Positions 44,918 to 58,156 of a DNA stretch of 64,000 bases are shown in pieces (the first letter of the stretch is position 1; every line of letters begins with the position of its first letter). The position numbers and the translations under genes are program-made. The notes under the pieces are model-generated. The model did no database searches, had not been told where the DNA came from, and saw only the letters and a program-made list of their open reading frames with translations. The stretch lies in NCBI GenBank assembly GCA_016584305.1, contig JACEEZ010009539.1, forward strand, positions 285,001 through 349,000, in the 5' to 3' direction. This DNA comes from Chionoecetes opilio. Taxonomy: Eukaryota > Arthropoda > Malacostraca > Decapoda > Majidae.

Positions 44918-46210
44918 TCAATCATTGGGGGCATACGCCGGGGGGCGCGTCGCCTCACCCACCCTACGACGCCACTCCCGGGGGTCACCACGCGCGAGTT
45001 CCCATGCAGGCTCCTTTCCCATACCAGGCAGCTCTCGACAAGAAACATCAACTTGCCCCAGCCACGAGCCTTGTGGGCGCCCCCTTGGCCTCCTCCACGC
45101 TGGATTGTCTCTTACAGATACAACCCGATGGGAAGGATCGGTTTCAGGGTAGCGTGCCACATGCCCATATAGCCGAAGTTGGCGCTGACGAACTATGTAG
45201 GTAATAGGCCTCGATTCAGTCTCACGGTGCAATCGCTGGTTTGACACGTAATTATCCCAGCGATACCCCATGATTCTGCAAAGACACTTATTACCAAAGG
45301 CATTGATTCGTCTCTTCAAGTCACTATTTAGTGTCCATGTCTCACAACCATAGAGTAAGACAGGGATCACAAGCGACTTGAAGATCCGGATCTTTGTCCT
45401 CCTGCACAGGTACCGACAACGCCAAATACTCCCGCTGAGTGAGTCCATAACAGCGTGGGCTATGCCAATCCGCCGTAAGACTTCTTGACGTGACCCGCCG
45501 TCATTATGGACTGCGCTACCAAGGTATGTAAAACTTTCCATGATCTCAATGTCATCGCCGCACGCATGAACAGACTGTACTGCTTCATCTAGTAAGTCCC
45601 CAAACACCTGGACCTTGGTCTTAAGGCAGGAGACCTCAAGTCCCAAAGGCTTTGCCTCCTCGTGCAGCGCCTCGAGAGCCATCACCAGGACCTCCAGCGA
45701 CTCAGCAAAGATTACTGCATCATCGGCAAAAACAAGATCAGTGATCTTGGTGTTGCCGACGGATGCTCCACAATCACTTTGATCTACAACCTTGTCCAAT
45801 ACCCAGTCCATGCAAGTGTTGAAAAGTGATGGGGCAAGGACGCACCCTTGTCTCACTCCTGTATTAACAGTAAAGAAGCTGGATACACCTGCCTCACACT
45901 TCACAGCACTCTCAGTCCCAGAATACAGACCAGTTATCAAACCAATAGTCCTTGCAGGAATCCCTCGAAGTCGCAGAAGTTCTCAGAATGACTCACGATG
46001 CACTGAATCAAACGCCTTCTTGAGATCAACATAGGCTGCAAGCATCCCCTGTCGAAACTCACGTCGGCGTTCCACCAGGACACGAAGCGCTAGGATACGG
46101 TCCGTTGTTGACTTACCAGGCGTGAACCCAGACTGCTGAGGTCTCTGATGCTTCAGCAGATGACTGCGGATCCGTGTCAGCATTCGATGGGCAAGCATCT
46201 TGCCTGGCAC
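44918..46210 (-). pseudogene. RTE reverse transcriptase, one nonsense codon
   Basis: Two runs in the same frame (46210-45983 and 45940-44918) are divided by a TGA where copy 1 has the tryptophan of ESLWDLLRLRG. Catalytic LVFADDAVIF and the C-terminal LLYGCETWTL and RLYGHVARYPE are intact. The frame runs to the true C terminus PPAYAPND at the 3' end, giving the tail missing in copy 1. Confidence 0.92.
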
Positions 46211-46283
46211 GCTGAGCAGTGTAATACCGCGGTAATTGTTGCAGTCCTGACGGTTCCCTTTTCCTTTTCAGGCAGGGACGACC
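44923..46283 (-). mobile_element. RTE-clade LINE copy 2, 5'-truncated
   Basis: This copy is about 95% identical to copy 1 (3347-4931), with the same 3' terminus (tcattgggggcatac). It is truncated about 280 bases earlier on its 5' side, ending in a TA-rich stretch. It is inserted in element Y and has no clear target duplication because both flanks are TA-rich. Confidence 0.9.
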
Positions 46284-46483
46284 AGCCGACTATATATATA
46301 TGCTATATATAATATATAAATGATCCATAACTCACCGCGAGGAGGTGGCTGTACGTCGAGTTCCGCCCACCTCTCCCACCCTTACAATAGACATAATTTC
46401 ACTTGTACTAATGTCAAATTGTTTAACATGTTAGATACGAAACTCGGATTTCGTTTCGAACGTCGGCATATTCTACCTCGATG

Positions 46484-47112
46484 CTAGTCTACTTCGAATG
46501 AATCCATCCTAGATTTAGCACCACACACCGAAGCATTTGCCTCTGTAACTAACTTGATCAAACGCTCAACAGCTTGAGTGTGACATGGCAGCTCGGGCAT
46601 TTGCTCGACTCTTGTAGTTGCAATTATTTCATCCAGCTCGTCGTCAGAAACACGAGCACGTGTTAGCGGAGGATCTGTCACCGTCACGTCTTGCCACGTG
46701 ATGCGATTCACGTAGTCCTTGCAGTTGAAGTTCAATGGCGAGATTTTGAAGTTTCTTAACGACTTCCCTCGACATTCTGATCTGGCTTTTTTTATTCTTT
46801 GCCATCCGAGCTCCCTGATGTGACTACGCTCATCTTGTACCATGCTCAGAAGTATGTTTTCCGAATGTATTCCGAATGTATTTCTGAATGTTTTTCCGAA
46901 CATATGTTCCGGTTTGGTTTGCAATTAAACAAAGCAGATCGATATTTGATGGAGCTCAAAATGTTTTCAAAACAATCCAGAACTGCCAGTCTCTCAACGA
47001 TGATATCAAACAAATTGTTGAACCTGTCGTCCAGCGCAACGCTTTTTTTCGCACATTCGGAAAACATACTTCTGCAAAAACGAGTCCTCTAATCTCGAAG
47101 GCAAAACCATGA
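46484..47112 (-). pseudogene. Unknown conserved domain (PCHTQAVE-type)
   Basis: The 46924-46484 frame reads DERSHIRELGWQRIKKAR, FKISPLNFNCKDYVNRITW, TVTDPPLTRA and LPCHTQAVERLIKLVTEA, ending in SFEVD. I recall this block order from the C termini of many unnamed arthropod and cnidarian proteins, probably mobile-element encoded; I know of no function. The upstream frame 47067-46846 joins through a shift near 46880. No catalytic motif is apparent. Confidence 0.5.
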
Positions 47113-47484
47113 ATTCAGATATCTTTGGCAGTTTTCATGGTATATTAATTTTTTTTATATGTATTCCTGGGTTTTTGGGGTTGCTCTTTCCGATAGAATA
47201 GCACACTTTATGAAAGCACTGCTCCTTATACCATAAACCAATGTACCCCTACCCCAAACCCAAAACAATTGCACCAAAATAAGGCGCTCTGCTAGTTTGA
47301 TTCCTCATGGCATTTTTTTTGTTTCTTTGCATGAACCCTATGTATCTTTGGCATTACATGTCCTCATTATAAGACTATGAAAGACAAAAAATAGTTTATC
47401 AATTGTTTATTCTGCCTGTATAAAGACTGAAACTACCAAGACTTATAATACAACCAATTACTCTAGAGTCTCGTGACCAATGAA

Positions 47485-48425
47485 ACCTATTCTGTGTCCG
47501 ATTTCTCATCCTCTTCATCTCGTAATGTATTTGAACAGTTTTCCCTGCACTATGAGCACGCCATGGAGCAGTCAAGACCTTGACGACGGCACTTGCACCT
47601 TAATGTGCTGCAATCAGTCTTATACACTGACACCTGATAACTTCCAGCAGCGATTTGGGATCAGTGTCCTTTTCAGTCTGAATTGGAACAAGTCTTCCGT
47701 CGTAAACCTTCCAGCCCCACTCCTCTGGATTATGGGAATTGCCCTTCCACTCTTGGACCTGGTGGTACACTCGGAGGCTGTGGAACTTTGCAGCTGCTGA
47801 TTTTGGTGGGAGCTTCTGAGGATGCACAGAGGTCTTGCTTCGTGCAACAAGTATCTGAAACTTGCATAATCTAACAGCATTCAAAGTATCATCTCCACTC
47901 CCCTTGAAGATGCAAACCAAAGCCTTTTCGCCGGCTTATACAACAGCGTCTTTTGTAGAGTTCGAGTTGTAGAACACCTCTGCTTGCTCTCGGAAATTTG
48001 AGTCCTCCTTCATCAACGTCAGTGCGACAGCTTTGCCCATCCCAAATATCCTTGAAGTAGTGTCACATCCCAAAATGGCATGAAGAAAGAGAATATTGCG
48101 TGTTACACTATCTCCAAGAACCTGCCTAGCCTTTCTCACATCCAAGTACTTGCGGCAACTTGATGACGCCCCTTTTGGTTCTGGAATGAAGTACAGATCA
48201 GCATCTTTTGCATGGTAGCAAAAAAGTACAATCAAGTCTGTGTCATCCCAAACAAGTACTGTAGGAACCTTTTGTGATGTAGCAACAGCCGTTTGGACAA
48301 TCAACAGATCTGCATCGCTTTGTGCATTGTGAACCTCGACTCCATCTGCCTGTATTTTCTCAGTGAGGAGGTTGATGAATCGCTTTAGAAAGTGCTGGTT
48401 CCACAGAAATCTGACAAAGGTATTT
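47485..48425 (-). pseudogene. FEN/XPG-like nuclease pseudogene, copy A (truncated)
   Basis: On the minus strand from 48425: KRFINLLTEKIQADGVEVHN, SDADLLIVQTAV, VLVWDDTDLIVLF (the XPG 'EDxD' position), FLHAILGCDTTSRIFG (the 'GCD' position), LPPKSAAAKFHSLRVYHQVQ and finally a Cys-rich tail (CQC...DCS..RCKCR...LDCS.AC type) near 47500-47620. The same blocks in the same order occur in copy B (52171-56497), but sequence differs widely, so this is a different subfamily. About two thirds of the protein is missing upstream, and at least two frameshifts are needed. Confidence 0.7.
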
Positions 48426-48610
48426 GTTTACACAGGAAAACATGTAAAATTATGTAAGTTAAAAATAACATTTCTAATTGATAGTCAGAATGACAACATG
48501 GTTGGTATTGTTTTTTGTTCCAGTGGTGTGGACTGACGGTGCTACCAGAGTATTACATTTTATGTGGCGTGCCTTCATTGGTCCAACCAGCACCTGAACA
48601 ACCATCCGGT

Positions 48611-49045
48611 TTATTCAATGAGTGTTGACTTAGCTACACCAAACCAGTCTGCTATACTCCGGATTGTGTCCTGATTGGCTAATGTCCAAATTAACATCAA
48701 TACCCTCTTCATGAGGTCAACTGGAGCATGTCCTCCGTGTATATCCAAAGTCCACCTCCTCTCATTCCCTAATTCATCAACCAACTGCTGCACTGATGAT
48801 TTCAAAAAACGAAAATGATTCTTAAAATCATCTGGCTCATAAGAGGGAATAACATCCTCATAGTAACAGGACACTTTCCTGCGCTTAACAGCATTAGGTT
48901 GGATCAACTTAAGAATATACTCATCTGAACTATCAGAGGCACCCTCTGAATCAGAAGCATCATTACTAGCCTCTTCAAGAACCCTTCGTTGGTATACTAC
49001 TTCAGATACTAAAAAGAATGATACTACTTCAGTATAGTCATCCAT
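48611..49045 (-). pseudogene. HARBI1-like (PIF/Harbinger) transposase N terminus
   Basis: The 144-residue frame has an acidic Ser-rich N-terminal part, then HFRFLKSSVQQLVDEL, LMKRVLMLIWTLANQDT and IRSIADWFGVAKSTL. This is the helix-turn-helix region preceding the DDE core of Harbinger transposases (FRMSxxTFexL ... LAtgdSfRxIgdxFGVskStv). The frame ends at TLIE and no DDE core follows, so it is a fragment. Its ATG at 49045 fits a genuine start. Confidence 0.75.
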
Positions 49046-50548
49046 AGAAAGAATATTAATATAATAGTTAAGCTTATAAAATAGAAAAGAACAATAACTC
49101 CACTAGGAACAACAATCAAACAACCAACATACGCCACAAATGTTCCAATTGTAATTGTTGCGCCGTAACAGTGCACAACTGGAAAAACAAAACTGAGCGT
49201 TTTCGTGGTGGTGGTGAATTTAGTCAACTAAAACCGGTGTTAGTTTTGCGACGCGAACACGCCCATTTTGTACCTGATATATGGCTTTTTATAATCGTAG
49301 TGAAGCTGTGAGAAATGCCGGAGTTTGTGTAAAAAGAGGCTTGGGAAGCCATGCTCCACCAAAACTACAGGATTAGATTTTTAATATGCTGTAAAGATGA
49401 CCCTAGCGCACCAAAAAATCCATGTTTAGTTAGTATTGCAATTTCCCCTGGGTTCAGCCCTTGTTGGCGCTAGATTTACTGGTCTATATACCTACCTCTT
49501 CGCTACGCTAGCAGTCGGCAGTAGTTACGTTGCCGGACGGACAACTTGATATCAACATTTTTTCCGTTCATGTTGGTTTTATCGGCAAAATACGGTATAT
49601 TTCAGCTTTTTTCTTATTTAGGTCTGGAAATTGGCACCTGAAGATGTTATCGTAGGGTAAAATAATTTTGCATGGCTGTATGAATTATGTTGGAGCACAA
49701 TTCCTGCACTATAACGAATATTATTTCTAAATTCGAGGAAATCGCTCCACCCTATTGTACAGGTATGATATAAACTACTGTGTATCATCTTCAGTGGCAC
49801 ATAAAAATCGTACATATCGCACATAAATTTGTAATGCTATAATTCGTAATATTTGGCGGCTGGCAACATTATTGCAGCTGGCGACTAAAGTGTTATCTAC
49901 GGTAAATAGTCATGAACCATGACAGTAGTGAAGTCTGTGACCTGTCCTTCTAGACTGACCACTGTGCTCGTTGGAACTTGCAATAGACCTAACTTGGCAG
50001 AGGGCAATCAACTGGTAAACTATTGACGAGCGTAAGTGCAATTAGCGTAAGTTGACGAGCATAAGTTGATCTAGTGGAACAAATATATATATATTTTGAT
50101 TTTTTTCCCATCGTAACAGTCACTTGTTCGAAATAAGGTAAGGATTAATATTGTAGGGACCTCTGATGCGACCTCACTTTAAATCACTGTAATTATGGGC
50201 TTAACCCTAGTCGCCTAATGACCTTGGGGCAGGCAAGCCCTGGCAGCTGTGGTGACCTGACTGCCTTTCCCCCTTTCATCAGACATTAAGGAGTTCCTGT
50301 GTTCCGGCAGTCTACTCCATACGCTGTAACTTATACATAGTCCCGCATTAATACACTCGTGTGCGCACTTGGTGTTTGGTGTAACTCGTGTCTGGCTAAA
50401 GGAATACTACAATATACCACTTCTTTACTAGCTGTAGGGACACACTGTTTAGGTTGATACTGATTTATCATGAATACCTTCACTTGTTTATGAAACAGTT
50501 GTTCGCTAGGCATCGCTAACAGTTGTTTGCCTAACATCGTTCGTTGTT

Positions 50549-50688
50549 AGGCAAAATGTCCGGTAGGCATAATGTCCGGTAGGCAAACTGTCCGGTAAGC
50601 AAACTGTCCGTAGGCACATTGTCCGGTAGGCATATTATCCGTAGGCACATTGTCCGTAGGCAAACTGTCCGTAGGCAAACTGTCCGGG
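50549..50688 (-). repeat. 15-bp array, right MULE terminus (about 9 units)
   Basis: Reverse complement of the unit at 41535-41713, for example caaactgtccgtagg, with 15-16 bp spacing and more variants (cacattgtccg, cataatgtccg) than the left array. Confidence 0.96.
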
Positions 50689-50701
50689 TACCGGTGAACC
50701 C

Positions 50702-51687
50702 TCCACCTATGCGTGAAGTCACTGACGTGGCAATACTCACGGAGTATTAGAAACATCAATATATTCCCCCCATATGATTATTATGCAATATATATGCTAA
50801 AGTATATCAGAAAGGTTGATGTGGTACGAATTTAGAGCAAGAATATATGCAATAATTCATGCAAACTGTACCTGTTCCTTAGACAGGAACTACATATCCA
50901 GCTGCAATCAAGGATGTACTGGGGCTTAGTATAGCCAAGGTAGCGCTCGGGAGACGATCTGACTGGACTAAGAATTTTTGAGGCATCTCATATTTCATAA
51001 CGGCTGTGTGGGTTAACCAAGGCAGAGTGAATGCTGGAACCCTTGCAGTGTGAACGTACCAATAAGCTACATGTGTGCGGTACCTTGTTAGTCAAGCCTG
51101 AAGGATTTTTTATCAGATTCCCTGGTCCTGTCGCTCAGCTCGTGCTTCGTCATGTGTGCAATGTAACACGCTTCAGACTTCCGTGGCAGTAAAGCGGGAG
51201 ACCGGTGGAGGGGGGGCAGTGTACCCCCCATTTAAGTGGTAGCCCCTCCGGTCACCAACCACCATTTTTACACCCCTTGTTCGTTCCATGGTCGTGTACT
51301 CGCCGTGCCGCTTGTTACAGATACATACATGGATAATTACTTGGTTAATTAGTTCAGAATTCTTGTTCATACGCGAATGGTTTGATGTTGCATTTATAGC
51401 CACACTGAATCCTTAACGTTCTCTTTGTGATAAGGAAGTCCACGTTCATATCCAACCAAACCAAACAAAGTAGTTCCTATTGCAACATTTTCTTTATGAA
51501 TAGGGTTTTATGGAGTGAACTATACATTATAGGAAGTCACGCATACATGGCAAATTCTCTATTTCACTGAGTCTATCCATAGGTGGTTTTTAATTTATTT
51601 AGTCTGAAAATCAACGTAAGAACGCCGTTCATCCAGTAATTGGAAGGGGATGGAGAGGGGATGAGTTCGGAGGATTAGGTGGATTCA
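50702..51687. other. Unassigned
   Basis: No gene. A C-run region (gtaccccccatt, about 51219-51231) and a short G-run lie at 51207-51216. Confidence 0.4.
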
Positions 51688-51689
51688 TA

Positions 51690-54600
51690 GGCCAAATCAG
51701 TACCAAAAAAGTGACCGAGTTGAAAAAATGTTGAACAAAGCATATTCACCTGAAATGGGTTCTTTGGAGGTATCTCTACCAACAAAAAAGTCCACTCGTA
51801 TCACGCATGTCAAATACTCTTTTTTCACTGAAATCTAGATGCCCCCCAAGCGGCGGAAGTGTTAAAATTTGAATAGGCACTAACTTTGCATTAAAATCAA
51901 CATAGAAACACAATAGAAGTGCTCATCCTATAATTTTGACAATGCTTTATCACCTCGAATATATTTCATGGTAATAATGGGCATTCATGTCTCAAACGTC
52001 AAAATCACACAACATGGGATATACAATGTAAGGAAACATGTGAAAATTAATGATCCTCTGAACATATCTGTGTACTAAAAATTATCACTTTCATACGATG
52101 TATAATTGTATCAGTTGTATGCAAGCAAAATTAGTAAACTGTTATTTTCCTTTTTTTCACGATCGAGATTTTGAAGTGTATGGCAACGTCCCTGGCTCAT
52201 CCAGACTCTTGGGCTGATGCAGTTGCACATCGACTTGCATGTATTAATGATTTACCAGCAGAGGAGGCCATTCACCACCGCAGATGTTTCCAATATTACA
52301 TGTCTCCACGAAATCTTACACTTACATGTTACCTACAAACAAGGATGGAGCACCACCTCGTAAACGAGGACGTCCTTCTGGTACCATCGATGAAATGAAG
52401 AGATCGTCTTTCATGCACGTTATTGAATATCTGGAAAACAATGATGATGAAACTGTCACTCTAGATGAACTCTATGAAATCATGGAAAGCCATGCAACCA
52501 GTGGAGAGGTTTATTCCAAGAAGTCTTTGCAAAGGCAACTCTCTGCACATTATGGGAACAGAGTATCGATAACTTCAACGAAAAAGCAACCACTGATTGT
52601 CACACTCACATCTAATGTGAAGCAGTTGATTCAGGATGCGCACTCAAAAATGAAGGACAACCCCGATGACATGGATTCGTTGATCAAAGTTGTCGGCACC
52701 TATATCAGGAATGAAATAAAGAATGCCGAAAAACACAACGATGTATATCCAGACGCCTCTGATATAAAATCGCTCGAACACAATCTCTCCATTTTGACCC
52801 TTGCCCTGTCTCTACTGTTACAGACAATCATCAAGAGCAAAAGAGCAGACCTTCGATGTGCATCTATTGGCCAAGCCATAATGAGCTCCACTTGTCCAAG
52901 AGCATTCCTCTGTCCTCTGCAAGTTGGTCTGTGTGTAACTTTGGACCAGAAATATGGACATCGTGACTTGATACTTACTCTTCGGCTTTGGTTTCTGCTC
53001 TTCATATTCAGAATCATCCCTCTACAAGAAAAACGCTGCTCTCACCCAAGGAGTAGACATTAAAGATCTCACTGCTGATGCTTTGCTGCACTTCATTGCC
53101 GACAATGTTGATCACAATGCAAAGACATTGGATGGTGAAAATGTCATTCACATGATGGGTCAGATGGGAGCAATCACACCAGCTCGTTCAACTTCCAGAC
53201 CAATTCCCAGGAACCAGGTGCCATTCGATGACATAAAAAATGTTGGCAAACATTCAATCGTATTTCAAAGAGACCTAAAGTCAGCATTGAAGAGTATCAA
53301 GTATGAAACTATTCGCCCATATACCCAGGACATGCAGAGCCTCAAGTTAGACATAATGTGGTAGGTATCGATGCATCTCTCTCAACCTCGGCCTTTGTGG
53401 TCTGGATACATGCAATCCCTGCATACGCAAATGGCCAACCCAGGGAAGATTACATAACTCTTCTTACCAATGACTGACATGTCACCAAGTAGCCCAACAT
53501 GTGTTCGGTCAACGCTGGAGTACATGAGCGACTTAGCTGAAAAGCAGAATTGTACTCCCATCATCACCTTCGATCAGCAATTATACTGGATAGCTCTGAT
53601 GGTTATCGAGGATCAACCCACATAAAGTCGTTTGCGAAAGATTGTCCTGTTACTTGGCGGATTCCACACAGAGATGAGCATGCTTGGAGCCATTGGAGTT
53701 ATCATGGCAGGTTCTAGTTTGAAGGAAATGCTGGCACAGGTCTATGCCGAGGGTTCAGTTGACAAGATAGCAATTGAGTGGAAAGGCAGTGGCCCGTGCA
53801 GTGCGAGGTCATCTTCTCATTGACAGTGCTCTGAATATAATAACTACATCAGAAGCCCTTCACCTGCCTCTTCCGGATTTGAAGGTACGGACTCCTCTAC
53901 GTCGACACCCATGCTCGAGACAAGCAGCGAAAACCAGCCTTCAACCTCCAAATACCCCAGCAGCCCCAACGAACCGAGAAAGTCCCATGAATCTGACCAC
54001 CCTGGAACCTCTCAAACATCAGATAGCTCGGTACAAACTGGAAACTTGCCCAATTCTAGCACCTCCAACCAAACCCCAAGAACCACAGAGTCAAAGGACT
54101 CTACTCAGGCAGGATCTTCTCAAACGTTTGATTCAACCAATCAGTCTAGTATTTCCCATCAGGCTGGTGACGATGTCCTGCCTGGAATCTCGCCACAGTC
54201 ACGGGTTGGAGACCATCCTCAAGCTGATATGTTTTCTGATATCTCTCAGCTTGTCAAAGACGTTCAAGACGGAAGCATGACTCTGGATGATGCACTACAG
54301 AGCGATGCATTGAGCAACATCCACACTGCTCTTGAAGATTGGCGTGCATCAATGCAAAGCTATGGCATTGCAAGATTGTGGATACAATACCAAAATATGG
54401 TATCCATTCTTAGGTCCTTCATTCGTTCTGCTCGTATAGGTTGCTGGCCTCTGTATTTGCAGTCTCTGCGTGAAATGCACCCTTTTCTTGCTGCTGCCGG
54501 TCACAACAACTATACGAAGTCTTTGGCTTTGTTCATCCCAAGAATGATTGACCTGGAACAAACCCATCCAGATGTAAATAGGGCATTTATGAATGGCCTC

Positions 54601-56982
54601 TTTCCAGTCAGAAGAAGTGACGGTGCGTGGTCAGGAATTTTCACAGACCTCTTCATAGAGCAAGTTCTGATGGCCAGCATCAAATCAACTGGCGGCTTAA
54701 CCCAAGGGCGTGGATTCAATGACAGCACTCGACTTCTCTTCCTGCTCTCAAGACCTGTGTGTGCCAATATAAGCCAGTCCATTTTCGCGATAGCTGGTTT
54801 ATCTATGGATACACCTGATGGACATCGTGAATTAGCAGCAGCCAGGATACGTCGTGACATGAGTGATATACAGAAGATTCTCCAAGTGTTCCTTGAGCGT
54901 GGCGTATTCAACAAACCATCAAAGAAGATTGTAAGTCTATCAACTGGCTTGGTGGCAAATGATTCTGTGAATGCATATGAGGCTCAAAGTGTTGGAAAGA
55001 AGATCCTTGATTCCATGGTCGGACAATCTGTCGCAGAATACAAGTTTTCTCAGAAGAATCAAGTTAAGACCCTGGCATCAGCTACTCATGTGAAAACATC
55101 TTCTGGTGCCCAAATTGAGATGGATTCACAGCGTCTCTATCAGCGTCTTCTTCTTACAGGTTTCAATGGTGACATACCACTTCCAGATCTCTTCCGATAT
55201 GAGATGTGCTCTTTCCCACCATCTCTCTTTGAAAACCATGTGTGCATGAGGATGGGGGATAAATCGGAAATCATTCACCATCTCCTCAAGCTTGTTCCAG
55301 AGAGCAGTAGTGCAACGTCCTGTGACATGAGTATGCAGTACATCATTGATGGTGGTAGCCTGCTTCATAAATTTTCATAGCCTAAAAATGCCAGCTACTC
55401 GGAGATCTATGAAATGTACGTCCGACACATCAAGCAATCATACTGTCATGCTTTGGTTGTGTTTGATGGGTATCATGGATCTAGCACAAAGGATGAAGCA
55501 CATCGTCGCAGGATGGGGAATGATATAGGTGCTACAGTGTTGGTTTCACCAGAAGTGCATGTAACCATGACCAATAAGAGCTTTCTTGCCAATCCTTCCA
55601 ACAAGCAAGCATTCATCAACTACTTGCAGAGCAAATGACCAAAGCGGATATCGCCGTTGAACATGTAAAAGGTGATGCTGACTACAAGATATGTATGTCA
55701 GCATGTCTTCACGCCAAAGAGAAGCCAACAGCTGTTGTCGCAGAGGATTCTGATGTGTTCCAGCTGCTAACGCATCATGCCAATATTGCTGAGAAAACTT
55801 ATACATGGTGACATCCAAACAAACAGTGTGTGTCACAACTTTGGCAAAGAAGCTTGACCCATTACTCTCTGGCGCCCTGCTCTTTCTGCACGCTTTCAGT
55901 GGGTGTGACACTACGTCTAGACCTTATGGGATTGGCAAAGTGTCAGTACTCAAGAAATATGCAGAACTAGAGCGGTGTAGTTCAATATTCATGTCTCCAT
56001 CTTCATGTAAGGCAGAAATAGAAAGAGCTGGAGAAGATGCCTTGTTGATCATCTATGGCTGCACAACATCTCTGAGCCTTGACTCGGCAAGAGTGGACAA
56101 GTTTCAGCAGAAAGTGGGTACTGCCACGCAGTATGTGTCGCCAGAGAAGCTTCCACCAACATCTGATGCAGCCATTTTTCATAGTCATCGCGCATACCAT
56201 CAGGTTCAGGCATGGTGTGGTAATGATCTTCCTGCAGAAAAATGGGACTGGACGACTTCTCCTTCTGGCTTATATCCCGTCAAAATGTCTCAGCCGTCGG
56301 CACCTGATCGACTACTTAAGATAATGCGATGCAATTGTGGTGGAAATTGCAACACAAGAACATGTACATGCCGCAAAAATGGGCTCCATTGCACTCCAGC
56401 TTGTGGTCAATGCAAGGGCATTACCTGTTTGAACGGTCCACCTGTGGATATTGCAGAAAATGAGGTGGAAAACGATGATGATGAAACGGGACTATAAATA
56501 AATTAATGTATTTGAAAGTCACTCTGGAATATACACATATACATATTTATATACATATATACATACACAATTTACACAATACAATAATACATATGTAAAA
56601 GATTATAGCCGGTTGTTCAGACAATTAATTTTGCTCATTTTAGGGTAATTTTAGGCCAAAATTTTGATTTTTCGAGGATTTCAATATGAACACATCCTCC
56701 AATCTCTTCCAAAGTAACTTTAAATGAAAGAGCACCTCAACATTAGTAGGATTAGACACTTTATTTGTGTTTCTATGTTGATTTTCAGCAAAGTTATGCC
56801 TATTTCAATATTTTACCTTCCGCGGCGGCGGGCATCTAGGATTTTCAGTGAAAACGAATATTTGCCATGGGTGGATTCGAGTGGACTTTTTTGTGTGGTT
56901 AGAAATACCTCCAAAGAACCCATTTCAGGTGAAATTGCTTTGATAACATTTTTGTCCAACCACGGCACTTTATTGCCTGGCC
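51690..56982 (+). mobile_element. 5.3-kb TIR element carrying a FEN/XPG-like nuclease gene
   Basis: The first ~250 bases (51690 to about 51945) are the inverted, diverged copy of the last ~280 (about 56700 to 56982). Landmarks are cacctgaaatgggttctttg, aaaaaagtccactcg, and aaatcaacatagaaacaca. The outermost match is TAGGCCA, suggesting TA-flanked ends beginning GGCCA. This boundary is less sure than the arms. The only gene signal inside is the large plus-strand pseudogene 52171-56497, which fills the space between the arms. Architecture, one gene between TIRs, suggests that the encoded protein is the mobilising enzyme. Confidence 0.75.
52171..56497 (+). pseudogene. Very large FEN/XPG-like nuclease protein, copy B
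   Basis: Pieces in frames 1, 3, 1, 2, 1, 3 and 2 read as one protein of about 1,400 residues. The N-terminal part (52171-53364) has SWADAVAHRLACINDLPAEE, then helical regions. The middle (53530-53830) has FDQQLYWIALMV, IVLLLGGFHTEMSMLGAIG and GKAVARAVRGHLL. The longest open frame (53911-55380) opens with ~110 Ser/Thr-rich residues, then a helical domain. An in-frame TAG at 55378 follows. The nuclease reads HALVVFDGYHG (XPG-N-like VFDG) with R/K after it, GDADYKI, VVAEDSDVFQLL and FLHAFSGCDTTS. Last come a FHSHRAYHQVQAW block and a Cys-rich tail (CNCGGNCNTRTCTC type, 56330-56430). XPG-family acidic positions are thus all visible. At least six lesions make it dead. Confidence 0.75.
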
Positions 56983-56984
56983 TA

Positions 56985-57837
<853 letters not shown>

Positions 57838-57887
57838 CATGTTCAATTTGTTAATGTTCTTTATTTTGGAGATAGAAAAATAATAAG

Positions 57888-57924
57888 ATTAAATCAAACT
57901 CCCGAGTCGGGAGTTTGATTTAAT
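57888..57924. repeat. Perfect 37-bp palindrome
   Basis: An 18-bp arm (attaaatcaaactcccga), one central G, then the exact complement. It lies between a (GA)n and a (GT)n tract. Confidence 0.95.
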
Positions 57925-57929
57925 GTTGT

Positions 57930-57954
57930 GTGTGTTTGTGCGTTTGTGTTTGTG

Positions 57955-57988
<34 letters not shown>
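57930..57988. repeat. (GT)n microsatellite
   Basis: GT units with TTTGTG and GCGT variants run directly into the hAT MITE. Confidence 0.9.
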
Positions 57989-57992
<4 letters not shown>

Positions 57993-58156
57993 GACGTAGC
58001 TACGGGGGGGGCATGTACCTCCCCATGCAAATCCGGTGCCCCCCCACTGGCCAGGGGCATCAGAATGCCCCTGCGCTACGTTTGCCTAGTGCCCCCTCTA
58101 CTTATCTGTGCCTCTCCAGGTGCCCCCCTATTGATAGATACCTGGCTACGCCACTG
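57989..58156. mobile_element. hAT-type MITE (168 bp)
   Basis: The ends are CAGTGACGTAGCTACG and, at 58156 inverted, CAGTGGCGTAGCCAGG. This is the common CAGTGGCGTAGC hAT terminus. The interior is rich in C-runs (gtgcccccc). The left flank is (GT)n and no matching 8-bp duplication is seen on the right. Confidence 0.75.

Noticed and set aside
52700..53017. Minus-strand frames over the FEN-like pseudogene (52700-53017, 54510-54914, 55546-55911)
   Set aside because: Antisense shadows of the plus-strand coding sequence.
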